From contig JAHLWT010000191.1 in assembly GCA_019057775.1 (NCBI GenBank), positions 1 through 7,773 on the forward strand: DNA of 7,773 nt, given 5' to 3'. Numbering within the stretch: the first letter of the stretch is position 1; each line of letters begins with the position of its first letter. The translations under genes and the position numbers were made by a program. Of the stretch, positions 1-6,382 are shown piece by piece. Below the pieces are notes generated by a model. It worked only from the letters and a program-made list of their open reading frames with translations. It was not told where the DNA came from and did not search any database. This DNA is from Promethearchaeota archaeon (GTDB taxonomy: Archaea > Asgardarchaeota > Lokiarchaeia > Sigynarchaeales > SOKP01).

Positions 1-102
1 ATCATCCGGACCCCGGTGAGAAAGTACAGAATTCATTCGAGCAATTAATTCTCTGTGAATTTCCTTCCCTTCAATATTTATCTTCCCGCAGATTCCACAC
101 AT
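1..102 (-). CDS. asnB: Asparagine synthetase (glutamine-hydrolysing), N-terminal 34 codons, cut by window edge
   Basis: The minus strand from 102 to the window edge reads MCGICGKINIEG, then about ten residues, then NSVLSHRGPDD with no stop. This is the start of a class II glutamine amidotransferase of the AsnB family. Cys2, exposed after removal of Met1, is the nucleophile that releases ammonia from glutamine, and HRGPDD (residues 29-34) is the conserved glutaminase-domain motif. The full family protein is about 600 residues, with a C-terminal ATP-dependent synthetase domain lying outside this window. No clear Shine-Dalgarno sequence precedes the ATG (AAAAAACC), but the family start MCGI fixes it. 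In polysaccharide clusters such genes are thought to amidate uronic acids or aminate sugars rather than make free asparagine; that role is inference here. The gene is probably the next in the same transcription direction, although a hairpin lies just upstream. Confidence 0.87.
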   Translation of the reverse strand, partial: MCGICGKINIEGKEIHRELIARMNSVLSHRGPDD

Positions 103-130
103 GGTTTTTTATTTTTGAAACAAACTTAAA

Positions 131-156
131 ATTGGCACTCGATTTGATCGGCCAAT
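131..156 (-). terminator. Hairpin with weak T-rich tail upstream of asnB
   Basis: ATTGGC (131-136) pairs perfectly with GCCAAT (151-156), and CGAT (140-143) pairs with ATCG (147-150), giving a ten-pair stem with a three-base bulge (137-139) and a TTG loop. Read on the minus strand, it is followed by TTTTAAGTTTGTTTC, an interrupted T-tract. It sits 29 bases upstream of the asnB start. It could be a weak intrinsic terminator or attenuator separating asnB from the upstream cluster, or simply a hairpin left in decayed DNA. The broken T-tract keeps confidence low. Confidence 0.35.
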
Positions 157-197
157 AATATTACTTTGATTATAAGGTGATTATACAGATTGCTTCT

Positions 198-402
198 TTA
201 TAGTATCTGTAAAACCTCTTCAAGATCTGGGCAATCAATTAAATTCTTACATTCCTGATGCTTGAATTCGATGGAAAATTTTCTTTTAATTTTCTTGATA
301 AAACCAACATCAATAATAACAGAATCCTCCCAAATTCTCTAACCTTAAGTGTCTAGGACAACTTTCTAAATCTTCATTTTGATATAAACCATTGATTATG
401 GT
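198..402 (-). pseudogene. Decayed acyl-carrier-protein-like remnant, frameshifted
   Basis: The 335-base gap between the acyltransferase and asnB contains two adjoining open stretches in different frames. The upstream one (about 402 to 320) contains ESCPRHLRLENLGG. The downstream one (about 330 to 198) contains DSVIIDVGFIKKIKRKF, then SIEFKHQECKNLID, then CPDLEEVLQIL and a TAA stop. Joined, they resemble an acyl carrier protein: the LxxLG turn, a phosphopantetheine Asp-Ser (321-326), the F-x-I-E-F segment matching the F-D-I-E-I of helix II/III, and a final short helix. The shift point is ambiguous. Keeping Asp-Ser makes the segment one residue longer than usual; shifting after 315 gives exact family spacing but loses the serine. 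A stop (TGA 403-405) lies before any convincing N-terminus. It could be a chance resemblance; if real it is non-functional. It lies beside asnB and an acyltransferase, a setting where small carrier proteins do occur. Confidence 0.35.
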
Positions 403-437
403 TCAGAATTAGCAAACCGGTCGTCCAGCGTCTATCA

Positions 438-890
438 TCAAACATTTATTGGTCTTGCCGGGTTTCCTACTACTGTTGTTCCATCAGGTACATCCTTGGT
501 AACTACTGCTCCTGCACCAACAATAGCCTTCTCTCCAATTGTCACGCCTGGGGTGATTATTGCTCCTGCTCCAATAAACGCCCGCTTCTTAACAAGTACT
601 GGTGCCACGAATTCGCGAATTCTATCATGAGCTACAATAATTACCCTGAAAGAGACAATCACTCTATCCTCTATTGTGATAAGCTCTGCAAGATCAGGAT
701 CGATAAAACAATCAAATCCTATGTATACCCGACTGCCTACTTTCATCCCCATAAGACGATAAAGAAAAATTCTAAAGCTATTTATAAATACAAACCTCGC
801 AAGTAATTGACAAATCTTTCTAAAAAAGAGCTCAAAAAAATATTTCGGAACTCTTGTTTTATAATCTACCCAATGTATCTTTTCAAACAT
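438..890 (-). CDS. Hexapeptide-repeat (left-handed beta-helix) O-acyltransferase, WcaF/WbbJ type
   Basis: This 150-residue protein probably transfers an acetyl or similar acyl group from acyl-CoA to a sugar hydroxyl in the cytoplasm. The C-terminal two thirds are an imperfect hexapeptide repeat (about 48-133) with the pattern V/I-G-x-x-x-x (VGSRVYIG, IGAGAIITPG, VTIGEKAIVGAGAVVTKDV). The family ending GNPARPI is at 142-148, and the repeats form the trimeric beta-helix. His88 in IVAHD is the expected catalytic histidine. The first 45 residues are basic and hydrophobic (FFELFFRKICQLLARFVF) and could lie at the membrane. At 150 residues it is shorter than the 180-200 usual for WcaF-like enzymes, but it has both the start region and the terminal NPAR motif, so it looks complete. 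GGGAG five bases before the ATG is a good ribosome-binding site. The exact acceptor sugar cannot be read from sequence. Confidence 0.85.
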   Translation of the reverse strand: MFEKIHWVDYKTRVPKYFFELFFRKICQLLARFVFINSFRIFLYRLMGMKVGSRVYIGFDCFIDPDLAELITIEDRVIVSFRVIIVAHDRIREFVAPVLVKKRAFIGAGAIITPGVTIGEKAIVGAGAVVTKDVPDGTTVVGNPARPINV

Positions 891-1050
891 ATATTCTCCC
901 TCTTTCTACGTTTTCTTTTAGTTTCTTCTATTTAAAAATATAATCCTCTCTTTTATTAACCAAGCTTTCTTCTTGCAGGTAGTATAGAAGCGGAATTAAT
1001 CATAATTATTTATTTGTCAACTAAATAATTAAAATCAAAACTTACTATTT
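891..1050. other. 160-base AT-rich intergenic gap with a perfect inverted repeat
   Basis: No gene is visible between the GT4 stop at 1051 and the acyltransferase start. AATTATTTA (1004-1012) and TAAATAATT (1022-1030) form a perfect nine-pair inverted repeat around a nine-base loop, 20 bases after the GT4 stop. The stem is all A/T and no T-run follows on the minus strand, so it is a poor intrinsic terminator. Minus-strand TTGACA (1020-1015) resembles a -35 box and TATACT (about 984-979) a -10 box, but their spacing of about 30 bases is wrong for one promoter. Whether the acyltransferase has its own promoter here is undecided. Confidence 0.4.
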
Positions 1051-2205
1051 TCAATTTATTTTAGGCTCGCTTAACATAAGCTTTTTAATTTTAAACGCAG
1101 ATACTTCCCAAGTACGTTCTTTTTCCACCCATTTTCTCGCCTGGATACCAAATTGTTTATTTATCTCTCTATTGCTGAGAAATTTATCTAATGCCAGCAA
1201 CAACTCCTCTTCACTTTGAGGATCAATGAGAACTCCAGATATCCCATCAGAAACTGCACTGCTTACGCCTCCAGAATGGCCACCGATAACGACTTTCTCG
1301 CATGCAGCTGCTTCTACAAAGGTAATGCCAAAACCTTCAACAAGGTCTGCTCTTATTTCTCTAGAAGGCATAACAAAAATTTCGCAAGTTTGATAAAATT
1401 CAATCATCTCTTCTTCACTCACATAACCAACAAAAATTACTCTTTCTTTTAAATTTCTTTCTAAAACCATATTCTCTAAATATGTTCTTTCCGGTCCATC
1501 CCCGATAATATAATAGTAGACATCAGGAAATTTTTCTAAAATTCTGGGAAGGACCTTTATTACCAAATCATGACCTTTATGGATATCTAGCCGAGCAACT
1601 GTAAGAATAATTCTTTTATTCTTAAGGTTATATTTTGTGATAAATTGTTTCGAAGGATTTCCCGCCCTAAATTTCTTTGCATCAACTCCAGGGGTAACAA
1701 TTTCAATATTTTCTTTTTTTACACCCATCTCCACAAGCCTATCAGCGCTATAATTGCTGATAGCCAATACCTTCTTGCTAGCATTAAAGGTTCTTATCTT
1801 TAAGGGGAAGAGTCTATATTTAATTCTCCGTTTATAAGTTGTTATATCATCCAAATAATCAGATCCAAAAGCAGCACAGTAGTAATCAAATCTGATAATA
1901 AAAGAGAGAAAATATGTGATAAGCCCGCAAGGGAACCATACCTGGCTTAAGATCTTTTTATACCCTCTGAACACTATATAATAAAATAAGTAAATAATAA
2001 ACATGAACTCTCGAAGAGCCCAGATGTTAATCACCCTTACAGTCTTAAAAGGATTCTTATTATCATATAAATGGGCATTTTTCATCCACGGGGCAAGCAC
2101 AACAATTTCATCATCTTTTGAGAGACTTAAGGCTAGTTCTTCCGTATAGGTGGCAATACCACCTAAAAGTGGTCTATAGTCTGTGGCGAAAAATAATATC
2201 TTCAT
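1051..2205 (-). CDS. GT4-family glycosyltransferase (GT-B fold, PimB-like)
   Basis: This 384-residue retaining glycosyltransferase is predicted to transfer a hexose from a nucleotide-sugar donor to a lipid-linked glycan at the cytoplasmic membrane. The N-terminal Rossmann domain starts MKILFFATDYRPLLGGIATYTEEL, with the family Gly-Gly loop at 15-16 that contacts the donor phosphates. The C-terminal domain begins near 198 with RIILTVARLDIHKGHD; Arg205 and Lys210 match the diphosphate-binding pair. GDGPER is at 235-240 and the E-x7-E motif is EGFGITFVE (290-298). The length is normal for GT4. A TTG start at 2229 would add MYRTNYFD, but those eight residues lie outside the family start, so the ATG at 2205 is chosen. 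No strong Shine-Dalgarno precedes either start. PimB-type mannosyltransferases have a similar sequence ahead of the E-x7-E motif (PSREIRADLVEGFG), but the sugar cannot be assigned. It follows the next GT4 gene after a 157-base gap. Confidence 0.9.
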   Translation of the reverse strand: MKILFFATDYRPLLGGIATYTEELALSLSKDDEIVVLAPWMKNAHLYDNKNPFKTVRVINIWALREFMFIIYLFYYIVFRGYKKILSQVWFPCGLITYFLSFIIRFDYYCAAFGSDYLDDITTYKRRIKYRLFPLKIRTFNASKKVLAISNYSADRLVEMGVKKENIEIVTPGVDAKKFRAGNPSKQFITKYNLKNKRIILTVARLDIHKGHDLVIKVLPRILEKFPDVYYYIIGDGPERTYLENMVLERNLKERVIFVGYVSEEEMIEFYQTCEIFVMPSREIRADLVEGFGITFVEAAACEKVVIGGHSGGVSSAVSDGISGVLIDPQSEEELLLALDKFLSNREINKQFGIQARKWVEKERTWEVSAFKIKKLMLSEPKIN

Positions 2206-2362
2206 ATCGAAGTAATTCGTTCTATACAAAATAAATAATTGACCTGCTTTCTACCCAGCACCTCATCTGTTTTTTATCTTTATTTCAAGCTAATTCCAGA
2301 ATCACTTCAATCAATTCTGCTGGACACTCTTTCCTCAAGTTCTAAGGTAATTAATATATCTG

Positions 2363-3469
2363 TTAGCTAATTACCGACTTAAAAACCTCGAGTATTCTGT
2401 TTGTCATCTTCTCAAATGTAAAAAGCTTTGCTCTTTCGAGTCCTTTCTGGCGAAACCTGTTTCTCAGATTTTCATCTTCTAGCATCTGTCTTATTGCGAA
2501 AGACATTTCCTCAACATTGTATGGATTAAAAAAAAGTGCTGCATCTCCAAGAACTTCTGGCATAGAAGAAGTATTGGAACTCACCACAGGACAGCCGCAA
2601 ACCATTGCTTCCAGTGGTGGAAGACCAAATCCCTCATATAGAGATGGAAAGGCAAACAAAGAGCTCATATGGTACACTGCTGGTAAATCTTTTTCCTCAA
2701 TAAAGCTGGTGAAAACTACATCCCTGGTTAATTCCATTTCCCTAGCAAGCTTTTCAATGTATGAAAAGTATTTATCACTTCTGGGCCCTCCCAGTACGAG
2801 TTTATATTGTTCTCTCAGGTTCAGCGGAAGTGATGCATATGACTTAATCAAACCTTGGACATTCTTATGTGGGCTTAGATTTCCTACATAGAGGATGAAT
2901 TTTTGAGGTAGTGTATATTTTCTCCTGATTTCCTCTATCCTGATATCCGACGACCTGAATCTCTCCTCCACCCCTAAGTGTACAACCATTATTTTATCAG
3001 CGGGCAACTTGAGAAACTTAACGATATCATCCCTTGAGTTCGCTGAGATAGCTATAATCCTTGTTGCTCGCCTGGCTGCCATTCCACACATAAACCTGAA
3101 ATAAATCCTCTTGAATAACCTGTGCTCCTCTGGGAAAAACAGCGGTATGAGGTCGTTAATTATGAGTACCATTTTAGAAGGCAGGAAAAATGGAGCTTTA
3201 AAATAGGGGGTCAAGAGAACATCTATCTTTTCTCTTGCGATATTAAGCGGGAGCAGGACCTGGTCCCATATCAGGGTAATTTTTTCGGTGATAATTACCT
3301 TCTTTAATTTCGGGAGGTTAAAAGGGATATGAGTCTCCTGGTTACAGAAAAGCACATACTCATGCGGATAATTGGAAGTCGTTGCGTATTTTAGGAAATG
3401 CCAAAGGTATCTTCCGATTCCCGTCATTCGTGTTGACAAGAATTCCCTTGCATCAATTCCTATCTTCAT
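2363..3469 (-). CDS. GT4-family glycosyltransferase (WbaZ/MtfB mannosyltransferase-like)
   Basis: This 368-residue intact GT-B glycosyltransferase resembles the O-antigen mannosyltransferase group (WbaZ/MtfB). Its start, MKIGIDAREFLSTRMTGIGRYLWHF with the glycine loop TGIGRY (16-21), is typical of that group, as are HDL-like INDLIPLFFP (104-113), AISANSRDDI (140-149), and the donor-domain entry ILYVGNLSPHKNV (192-204) with Lys202. The E-x7-E motif is EGFGLPPLE (279-287), followed by CGCPVVSSNTSSMPEV. Mannose as donor sugar is inference from family resemblance. The start codon sits in ATGA, overlapping the stop of the frameshifted remnant upstream, and no Shine-Dalgarno precedes it (TAATAATCTGCG), so translation may depend on coupling. 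The first 12 codons recur in truncated form at 7239-7274. GC content looks higher than in the 4891-7168 block. Confidence 0.92.
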   Translation of the reverse strand: MKIGIDAREFLSTRMTGIGRYLWHFLKYATTSNYPHEYVLFCNQETHIPFNLPKLKKVIITEKITLIWDQVLLPLNIAREKIDVLLTPYFKAPFFLPSKMVLIINDLIPLFFPEEHRLFKRIYFRFMCGMAARRATRIIAISANSRDDIVKFLKLPADKIMVVHLGVEERFRSSDIRIEEIRRKYTLPQKFILYVGNLSPHKNVQGLIKSYASLPLNLREQYKLVLGGPRSDKYFSYIEKLAREMELTRDVVFTSFIEEKDLPAVYHMSSLFAFPSLYEGFGLPPLEAMVCGCPVVSSNTSSMPEVLGDAALFFNPYNVEEMSFAIRQMLEDENLRNRFRQKGLERAKLFTFEKMTNRILEVFKSVIS

Positions 3470-3629
3470 CGCAGATTATTAAACAACGGATTTAGAAGTA
3501 GCTTATTTCTTTTTTTGCTTTGAAAAACTTTATTGACACCAGCACTATTCGAGAATTCTGAAATATAGTTTTTCAATTCTAAATCTTTCACTTTTGCCTG
3601 AAGAGAGAGGCGATACCTGTCATCTCCAT
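3441..3629. repeat. Direct repeat, left copy (deleted form) of a GT4-GT4 gene boundary
   Basis: The segment 3441-3574 aligns to 7246-7378 with roughly 13% mismatches and one gap. The segment 3575-3629 is identical to 7719-7773. The aligned DNA covers the first codons of the GT4 gene at 2363-3469, the spacer before it, and the 3' part of the preceding GT4 gene. The left copy lacks 340 bp of that preceding gene. The repeat is in the same orientation as the right copy, about 3.8 kb away at its left end. Confidence 0.9.
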
Positions 3630-3887
3630 TTCCCACTATAAGAAATTTCGTCTTGGGATACACATTTACCACGTCTCGAATCGCTGAGATTAGATACTCG
3701 ACGGATAGTAATTTGTTTTTTGGCTTGCAACTATTTTCTCCATATTTTGTTTGATTTTCATCAACTGTGTTTCTCCATATCTAATATCACAGGAAAAAAT
3801 TGAGGTCAAATGCGAAAAAAGAACCGTTCTATAAAGGCTATTATATAACGCCTTCAACTGGATAACACTGCGCTTATGTCCTTCCAT
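3545..3887 (-). pseudogene. Remnant of a GT4 glycosyltransferase (internal deletion and frameshifts)
   Basis: The best-preserved stretch (about 3765 to 3575) reads KNKLLSVEYLISAIRDVVNV, then YPKTKFLIVGNGDDRYRL, then SLQAKVKDLEL, the middle of a GT4 donor domain. It is identical in DNA over its last 55 bases to the partial GT4 at the right edge. After KDLEL, 340 bp are missing relative to that copy: AATT at 3575-3578 stands for the two AATTs at 7379-7382 and 7719-7722. Because 340 is not a multiple of three, the frame shifts, passes the ancestral TAG (3545-3547) and ends at TGA 3466-3468, overlapping the next start. Further upstream, a stop (about 3778-3780) breaks the frame. RRYIIAFIERFFFRI (about 3850-3809) in one frame and YGETQLMKIKQNMEKIVA in another look like the end of a GT4 N-domain. 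An ATG-started 65-codon frame (3690-3887) begins immediately after the methyltransferase stop, but I read it as part of this decay. Confidence 0.75.
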
Positions 3888-4727
3888 TCAGCAGTGTGGT
3901 TTGCAGGCAATTAGAACCAATGGATAAGATAGGTAATTATCAAGAAATCCTGGCGAAGCGTCATTGCGTAATATGATTTCCCGTAACTTCTCCCTGGGAT
4001 GGTCTTCAATTGATACCCGAGATTCTGCACCTTTTTCCCTAAATATATATCTCCGAATTGCCTGCTTTATGTTCTCAATCAGAAAATAGTCAATATCCCT
4101 CAAGAAGCGATTCCCTCCAGAAATTCGAATATCCATCAACCCTACCTTTGATGCGATATTTTTTAGTTCTTTTCTAGTAAATGGCACCTCGGGCAATCCC
4201 TTAGGCCATTTTCCCAAGACCTTCCTGATTCCGTGGGAAAGCCGATAACAGATTCCCAAAGTATTAGGTACACAGATCACCACCATTCCATGTTTTTTTG
4301 CCAGGTAATGATGCGAATGAAAAATCGCAATCCTTTCCTCTCCTAAAAAATGCTCTGCCAATCCAAAGGACATCACTACATCATACTGACCACAAAGGGA
4401 TGCCGGTAACGCCAGCGCATTCTCCATCAATATCTCAGGCTTACATCTGAAAAAGGCCTGTATTTCTCGTGCTGTTCTTATTACAGTTTCGTTGAAATCA
4501 ATTAATGTAGTTTGTCCACCCAGAATATCCATAAAGATCGACATCTTACCAATTCCTGCTCCGAGCTCAACGAATCGGAGCCCCTCAAATGTCCCAAAAT
4601 GCTTCAGTATCTCGCGTTTGATTATTCCTAAACCAGGCGTATTTGCCCAACTTGTCAAGGTGCTATATATATCAATATAATCGAGATTATTTATATTCCA
4701 GAAATGAATGTTGTCAATATTTGTCAT
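3888..4727 (-). CDS. Class I SAM-dependent methyltransferase
   Basis: This 279-residue Rossmann-fold methyltransferase presumably methylates a sugar or the glycan end from S-adenosylmethionine. Motif I is FVELGAGIGKMS (52-63), which binds SAM. The acidic residue that holds the SAM ribose is Asp77 in TTLIDFN (73-79). Motif IV lies in YDVVMSFGLAEHF (115-127), and motif VI-like HGMVVICVPN is at 146-155, where a typical Methyltransf_11/23 protein has G-G-x-x-x-x-x-x-P-N. Residues after about 165 form a family-variable C-terminal cap. AAGGA lies three bases before the ATG, closer than ideal but usable. It is preceded by a possible 45-residue ORF ending six bases upstream. Its GC content resembles the GT4 genes to its left more than the AT-rich block to its right. 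The substrate is unknown; the methylated atom (O, N or C) cannot be read from sequence. Confidence 0.85.
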   Translation of the reverse strand: MTNIDNIHFWNINNLDYIDIYSTLTSWANTPGLGIIKREILKHFGTFEGLRFVELGAGIGKMSIFMDILGGQTTLIDFNETVIRTAREIQAFFRCKPEILMENALALPASLCGQYDVVMSFGLAEHFLGEERIAIFHSHHYLAKKHGMVVICVPNTLGICYRLSHGIRKVLGKWPKGLPEVPFTRKELKNIASKVGLMDIRISGGNRFLRDIDYFLIENIKQAIRRYIFREKGAESRVSIEDHPREKLREIILRNDASPGFLDNYLSYPLVLIACKPHC

Positions 4728-4733
4728 CTATCC

Positions 4734-4871
4734 TTAATAATTGCCTGTATATCTCATTCGTTTTGTTCTGACTTCAGGGCTCGCTAGTGGATGATTTTTA
4801 CATCCTATCGCGATTCTTTTCGGGTAATTGGGCTCCCCCGCAATCCGTATTGGTAATTTCATCTCATACAT
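4734..4871 (-). CDS. Possible 45-residue ORF or gene remnant, function unknown
   Basis: An ATG at 4871 opens 45 codons (MYEMKLPIRIAGEPNYPKRI, then AIGCKNHPLASPEVRTKRMR, then YTGNY) ending in TAA six bases before the next methyltransferase. It lies in the 163-base gap between two methyltransferases. The frame is open about 12 codons further upstream (KREKISLKKLPS) into the 3' end of the preceding gene. The base content is richer in GC than the flanking gene at 4891, and the composition is protein-like, rich in Pro, Arg and Lys. No Shine-Dalgarno precedes the ATG. I do not recognise the product. It could be a small translated leader, the remnant of a displaced gene, or chance. Confidence 0.25.
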   Translation of the reverse strand: MYEMKLPIRIAGEPNYPKRIAIGCKNHPLASPEVRTKRMRYTGNY

Positions 4872-4890
4872 CGAAGGTAATTTTTTCAGA

Positions 4891-5631
4891 CTAATCTTTT
4901 CTCGCTTTTATAATTAGGTTTTCCCCAAAAAATAGCTCTTTACTTAATAATATTTCCTTAAGGGCAAGCTTTGGCCTGAATAAAGAAGTAAATGATTTTA
5001 GAAAGAAATGTATCATTAAAAAAATTATTTTAATAAATACATTCTTGCGGGCATAAATATATTGATTAGTTACAGTTGATTCTATCACGAATCCCCTGGT
5101 CCGCAAGATAAAGTATAATGTGGGAAAAGTCAGGGGACTTATATGTAAAGTTAATGATGGTGAAATATTATGTGTTTCAATAAGATTTATTCTTTCATGA
5201 AACCAATCTGAATAGCCTAATATAAAATATCTCAAACGGCTATAAACATTTAATAAATTTGGGGTAGAGATAATCAATTTCCCATTTGGCTTTAATATCC
5301 GATAAAACTCAGAAACAACGTGAAAAGGATTTTCAATATGTTCAATTCCTTCAATACAATAAATGTAATCAAAAAAATCAGCTTGGTATGATACAGGGAA
5401 ATTCATGTCAATTTGCTTAAACTCTACAATATTACAGAGTTTGGATGGGGGCTCTATTATGTCAGCAGCGTAAACCTGGAATCCAAGTCCATTCAATTTC
5501 TCTGAGGCATAACCCTCACCGCAAGGAATATCCAGCACCTTGCCTGGCGGTTCATTCTGAATTAGTGAAATAGCCTTGGCATGGATACTTATTGGTGCTA
5601 TTGACTTTATTTTTTCTTTTGAATTTCCCAT
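4891..5631 (-). CDS. Class I SAM-dependent methyltransferase (Methyltransf_11/23 type)
   Basis: From the ATG at 5631 this gives 246 residues beginning MGNSKEKIKSIAP. Motif I is KVLDIPCGEGYASEKL (31-46). Asp57 in VYAADI is the ribose-binding acidic residue. DYIYCIEGIEHIENP (88-102) is the motif IV region with the common IEHxxNP sequence, and RILKPNGKLIISTPN (111-125) is the post-motif strand and turn. A strongly hydrophobic, basic segment (about 199-216, FIKKIIFLMIHFFLKSF-like) follows and may touch the membrane. An upstream GTG at 5676 would add 15 residues and lengthen the overlap with the previous gene to 70 bases. The internal ATG leaves a 25-base overlap and starts just before the conserved domain, so it is preferred, though no Shine-Dalgarno is seen for either. 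The overlap suggests translational coupling to the GT2 gene. The substrate is unknown. Confidence 0.85.
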   Translation of the reverse strand: MGNSKEKIKSIAPISIHAKAISLIQNEPPGKVLDIPCGEGYASEKLNGLGFQVYAADIIEPPSKLCNIVEFKQIDMNFPVSYQADFFDYIYCIEGIEHIENPFHVVSEFYRILKPNGKLIISTPNLLNVYSRLRYFILGYSDWFHERINLIETHNISPSLTLHISPLTFPTLYFILRTRGFVIESTVTNQYIYARKNVFIKIIFLMIHFFLKSFTSLFRPKLALKEILLSKELFFGENLIIKARKD

Positions 5632-6380
5632 AATTTTAAATACGAAATGAGATAACAAAATGCAGATATTGCGCACACAATGAAACCGTGAATTCCATCT
5701 AAAAAGCCTTTCTTATACATGAATTTATAAAAAAAGATAACTATTGTCCTTATCCAAAAGAACCACAGTATATTCCTGGGCTTAATTCTAACTCCTCTTG
5801 TGTAGAGGTCTTCTGCATTGAGGGATGTATAACGATCTATTCTGATAAGATGTTCTGATAATGTCTCAAAGCCATAATGAATTAAGTAATTATCCATTAC
5901 ACCAGTTTTCCCTTCGGGCACAAAATTGTCAATATACTTCAGATTAGTATCATATTTACCCTTTTCTTTATTGAATAATCTGGTGTAAGTAGGATCAAAC
6001 CAGCTGCTATGCCTTATTGGCTTCCCTAGGTAAATAGAAAGACCACGAAAATTAAATGCAGCATAATTGTTAATTTCTTCAGTTGAAGATCTATGCATAA
6101 TTTCGTCTTTAAGTTTTTCAGGGACCACCATATCTGCGTCTACCATAAATACCCATCTGTTTTTAACTTTAGAGAGCAAAAATTGTCTTTCTTTAGGGAA
6201 ACTTCCACTGAATTTTCTCTGGTGTATTTTATCAGTATATTCCTGACATATTTTAACAGTTCCATCAGTGCTGAATCCATCTAATACCACAATTTCATCT
6301 GCCCATGCTACACTTTCAAGACACTTACGAATATATTTTTCCTCGTTTTTTGTAAGGATGGCTATTGATATTTTCTCCAT
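5607..6380 (-). CDS. GT2-family glycosyltransferase, WaaE/KdtX-like
   Basis: This 257-residue GT-A fold glycosyltransferase resembles the lipopolysaccharide core WaaE (beta-1,4-glucosyltransferase) group. Residues 4-14 (ISIAILTKNEE) form the donor-binding strand. VVLDGFSTDGT (31-41) has Asp34 for the nucleotide base. FMVDADMVVP (78-87) contains the metal-binding D-x-D (81-83). HYGFETLSEHLIRIDRYTSL is a conserved part of this subfamily. The C-terminus (about 205-250) is hydrophobic with the subfamily sequence KGFLDGIHGFIVCAISAF and probably lies on the inner membrane face. The length matches the subfamily. AAGGAAGAG lies about nine bases before the ATG inside the end of the preceding gene, whose stop is two bases away, so the two are co-transcribed. 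The family is inverting; the donor sugar is not determinable here. Confidence 0.9.
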   Translation of the reverse strand: MEKISIAILTKNEEKYIRKCLESVAWADEIVVLDGFSTDGTVKICQEYTDKIHQRKFSGSFPKERQFLLSKVKNRWVFMVDADMVVPEKLKDEIMHRSSTEEINNYAAFNFRGLSIYLGKPIRHSSWFDPTYTRLFNKEKGKYDTNLKYIDNFVPEGKTGVMDNYLIHYGFETLSEHLIRIDRYTSLNAEDLYTRGVRIKPRNILWFFWIRTIVIFFYKFMYKKGFLDGIHGFIVCAISAFCYLISYLKLWEIQKKK

Positions 6381-6382
6381 CT

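Noticed and set aside
979..1020. TTGACA and TATACT on the minus strand as a promoter for the acyltransferase
   Set aside because: The two boxes are about 30 bases apart rather than about 17, and no good partner is found for either at proper spacing.
1004..1030. Perfect nine-base inverted repeat as an intrinsic terminator
   Set aside because: The stem has no G or C pairs and no T-run follows on the transcribed strand; the surrounding DNA is very AT-rich, where such repeats arise easily.
1216..1452. Plus-strand open frames inside minus-strand genes (also 2517-2891, 3122-3307, 4492-4680, 6093-6284, 6268-6450, 6906-7112, 7401-7691)
   Set aside because: Each lies opposite a recognisable minus-strand protein, shows no family motif, and has low-complexity or unnatural composition; they are antisense shadows.
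2206..2362. A hidden gene in the 157-base gap between the two intact GT4 genes
   Set aside because: Only a short open stretch (LRKECPAELIEVILELA then stop) is seen, with no start, family motif or upstream continuation; it may be a scrap of a lost gene but cannot be supported.
3690..3887. 65-codon minus-strand frame as an independent small gene
   Set aside because: It starts neatly after the methyltransferase stop, but the neighbouring DNA encodes GT4 sequence in other frames, including LLSVEYLISAIRDVV across its 3' end, so it is better read as decayed GT4.
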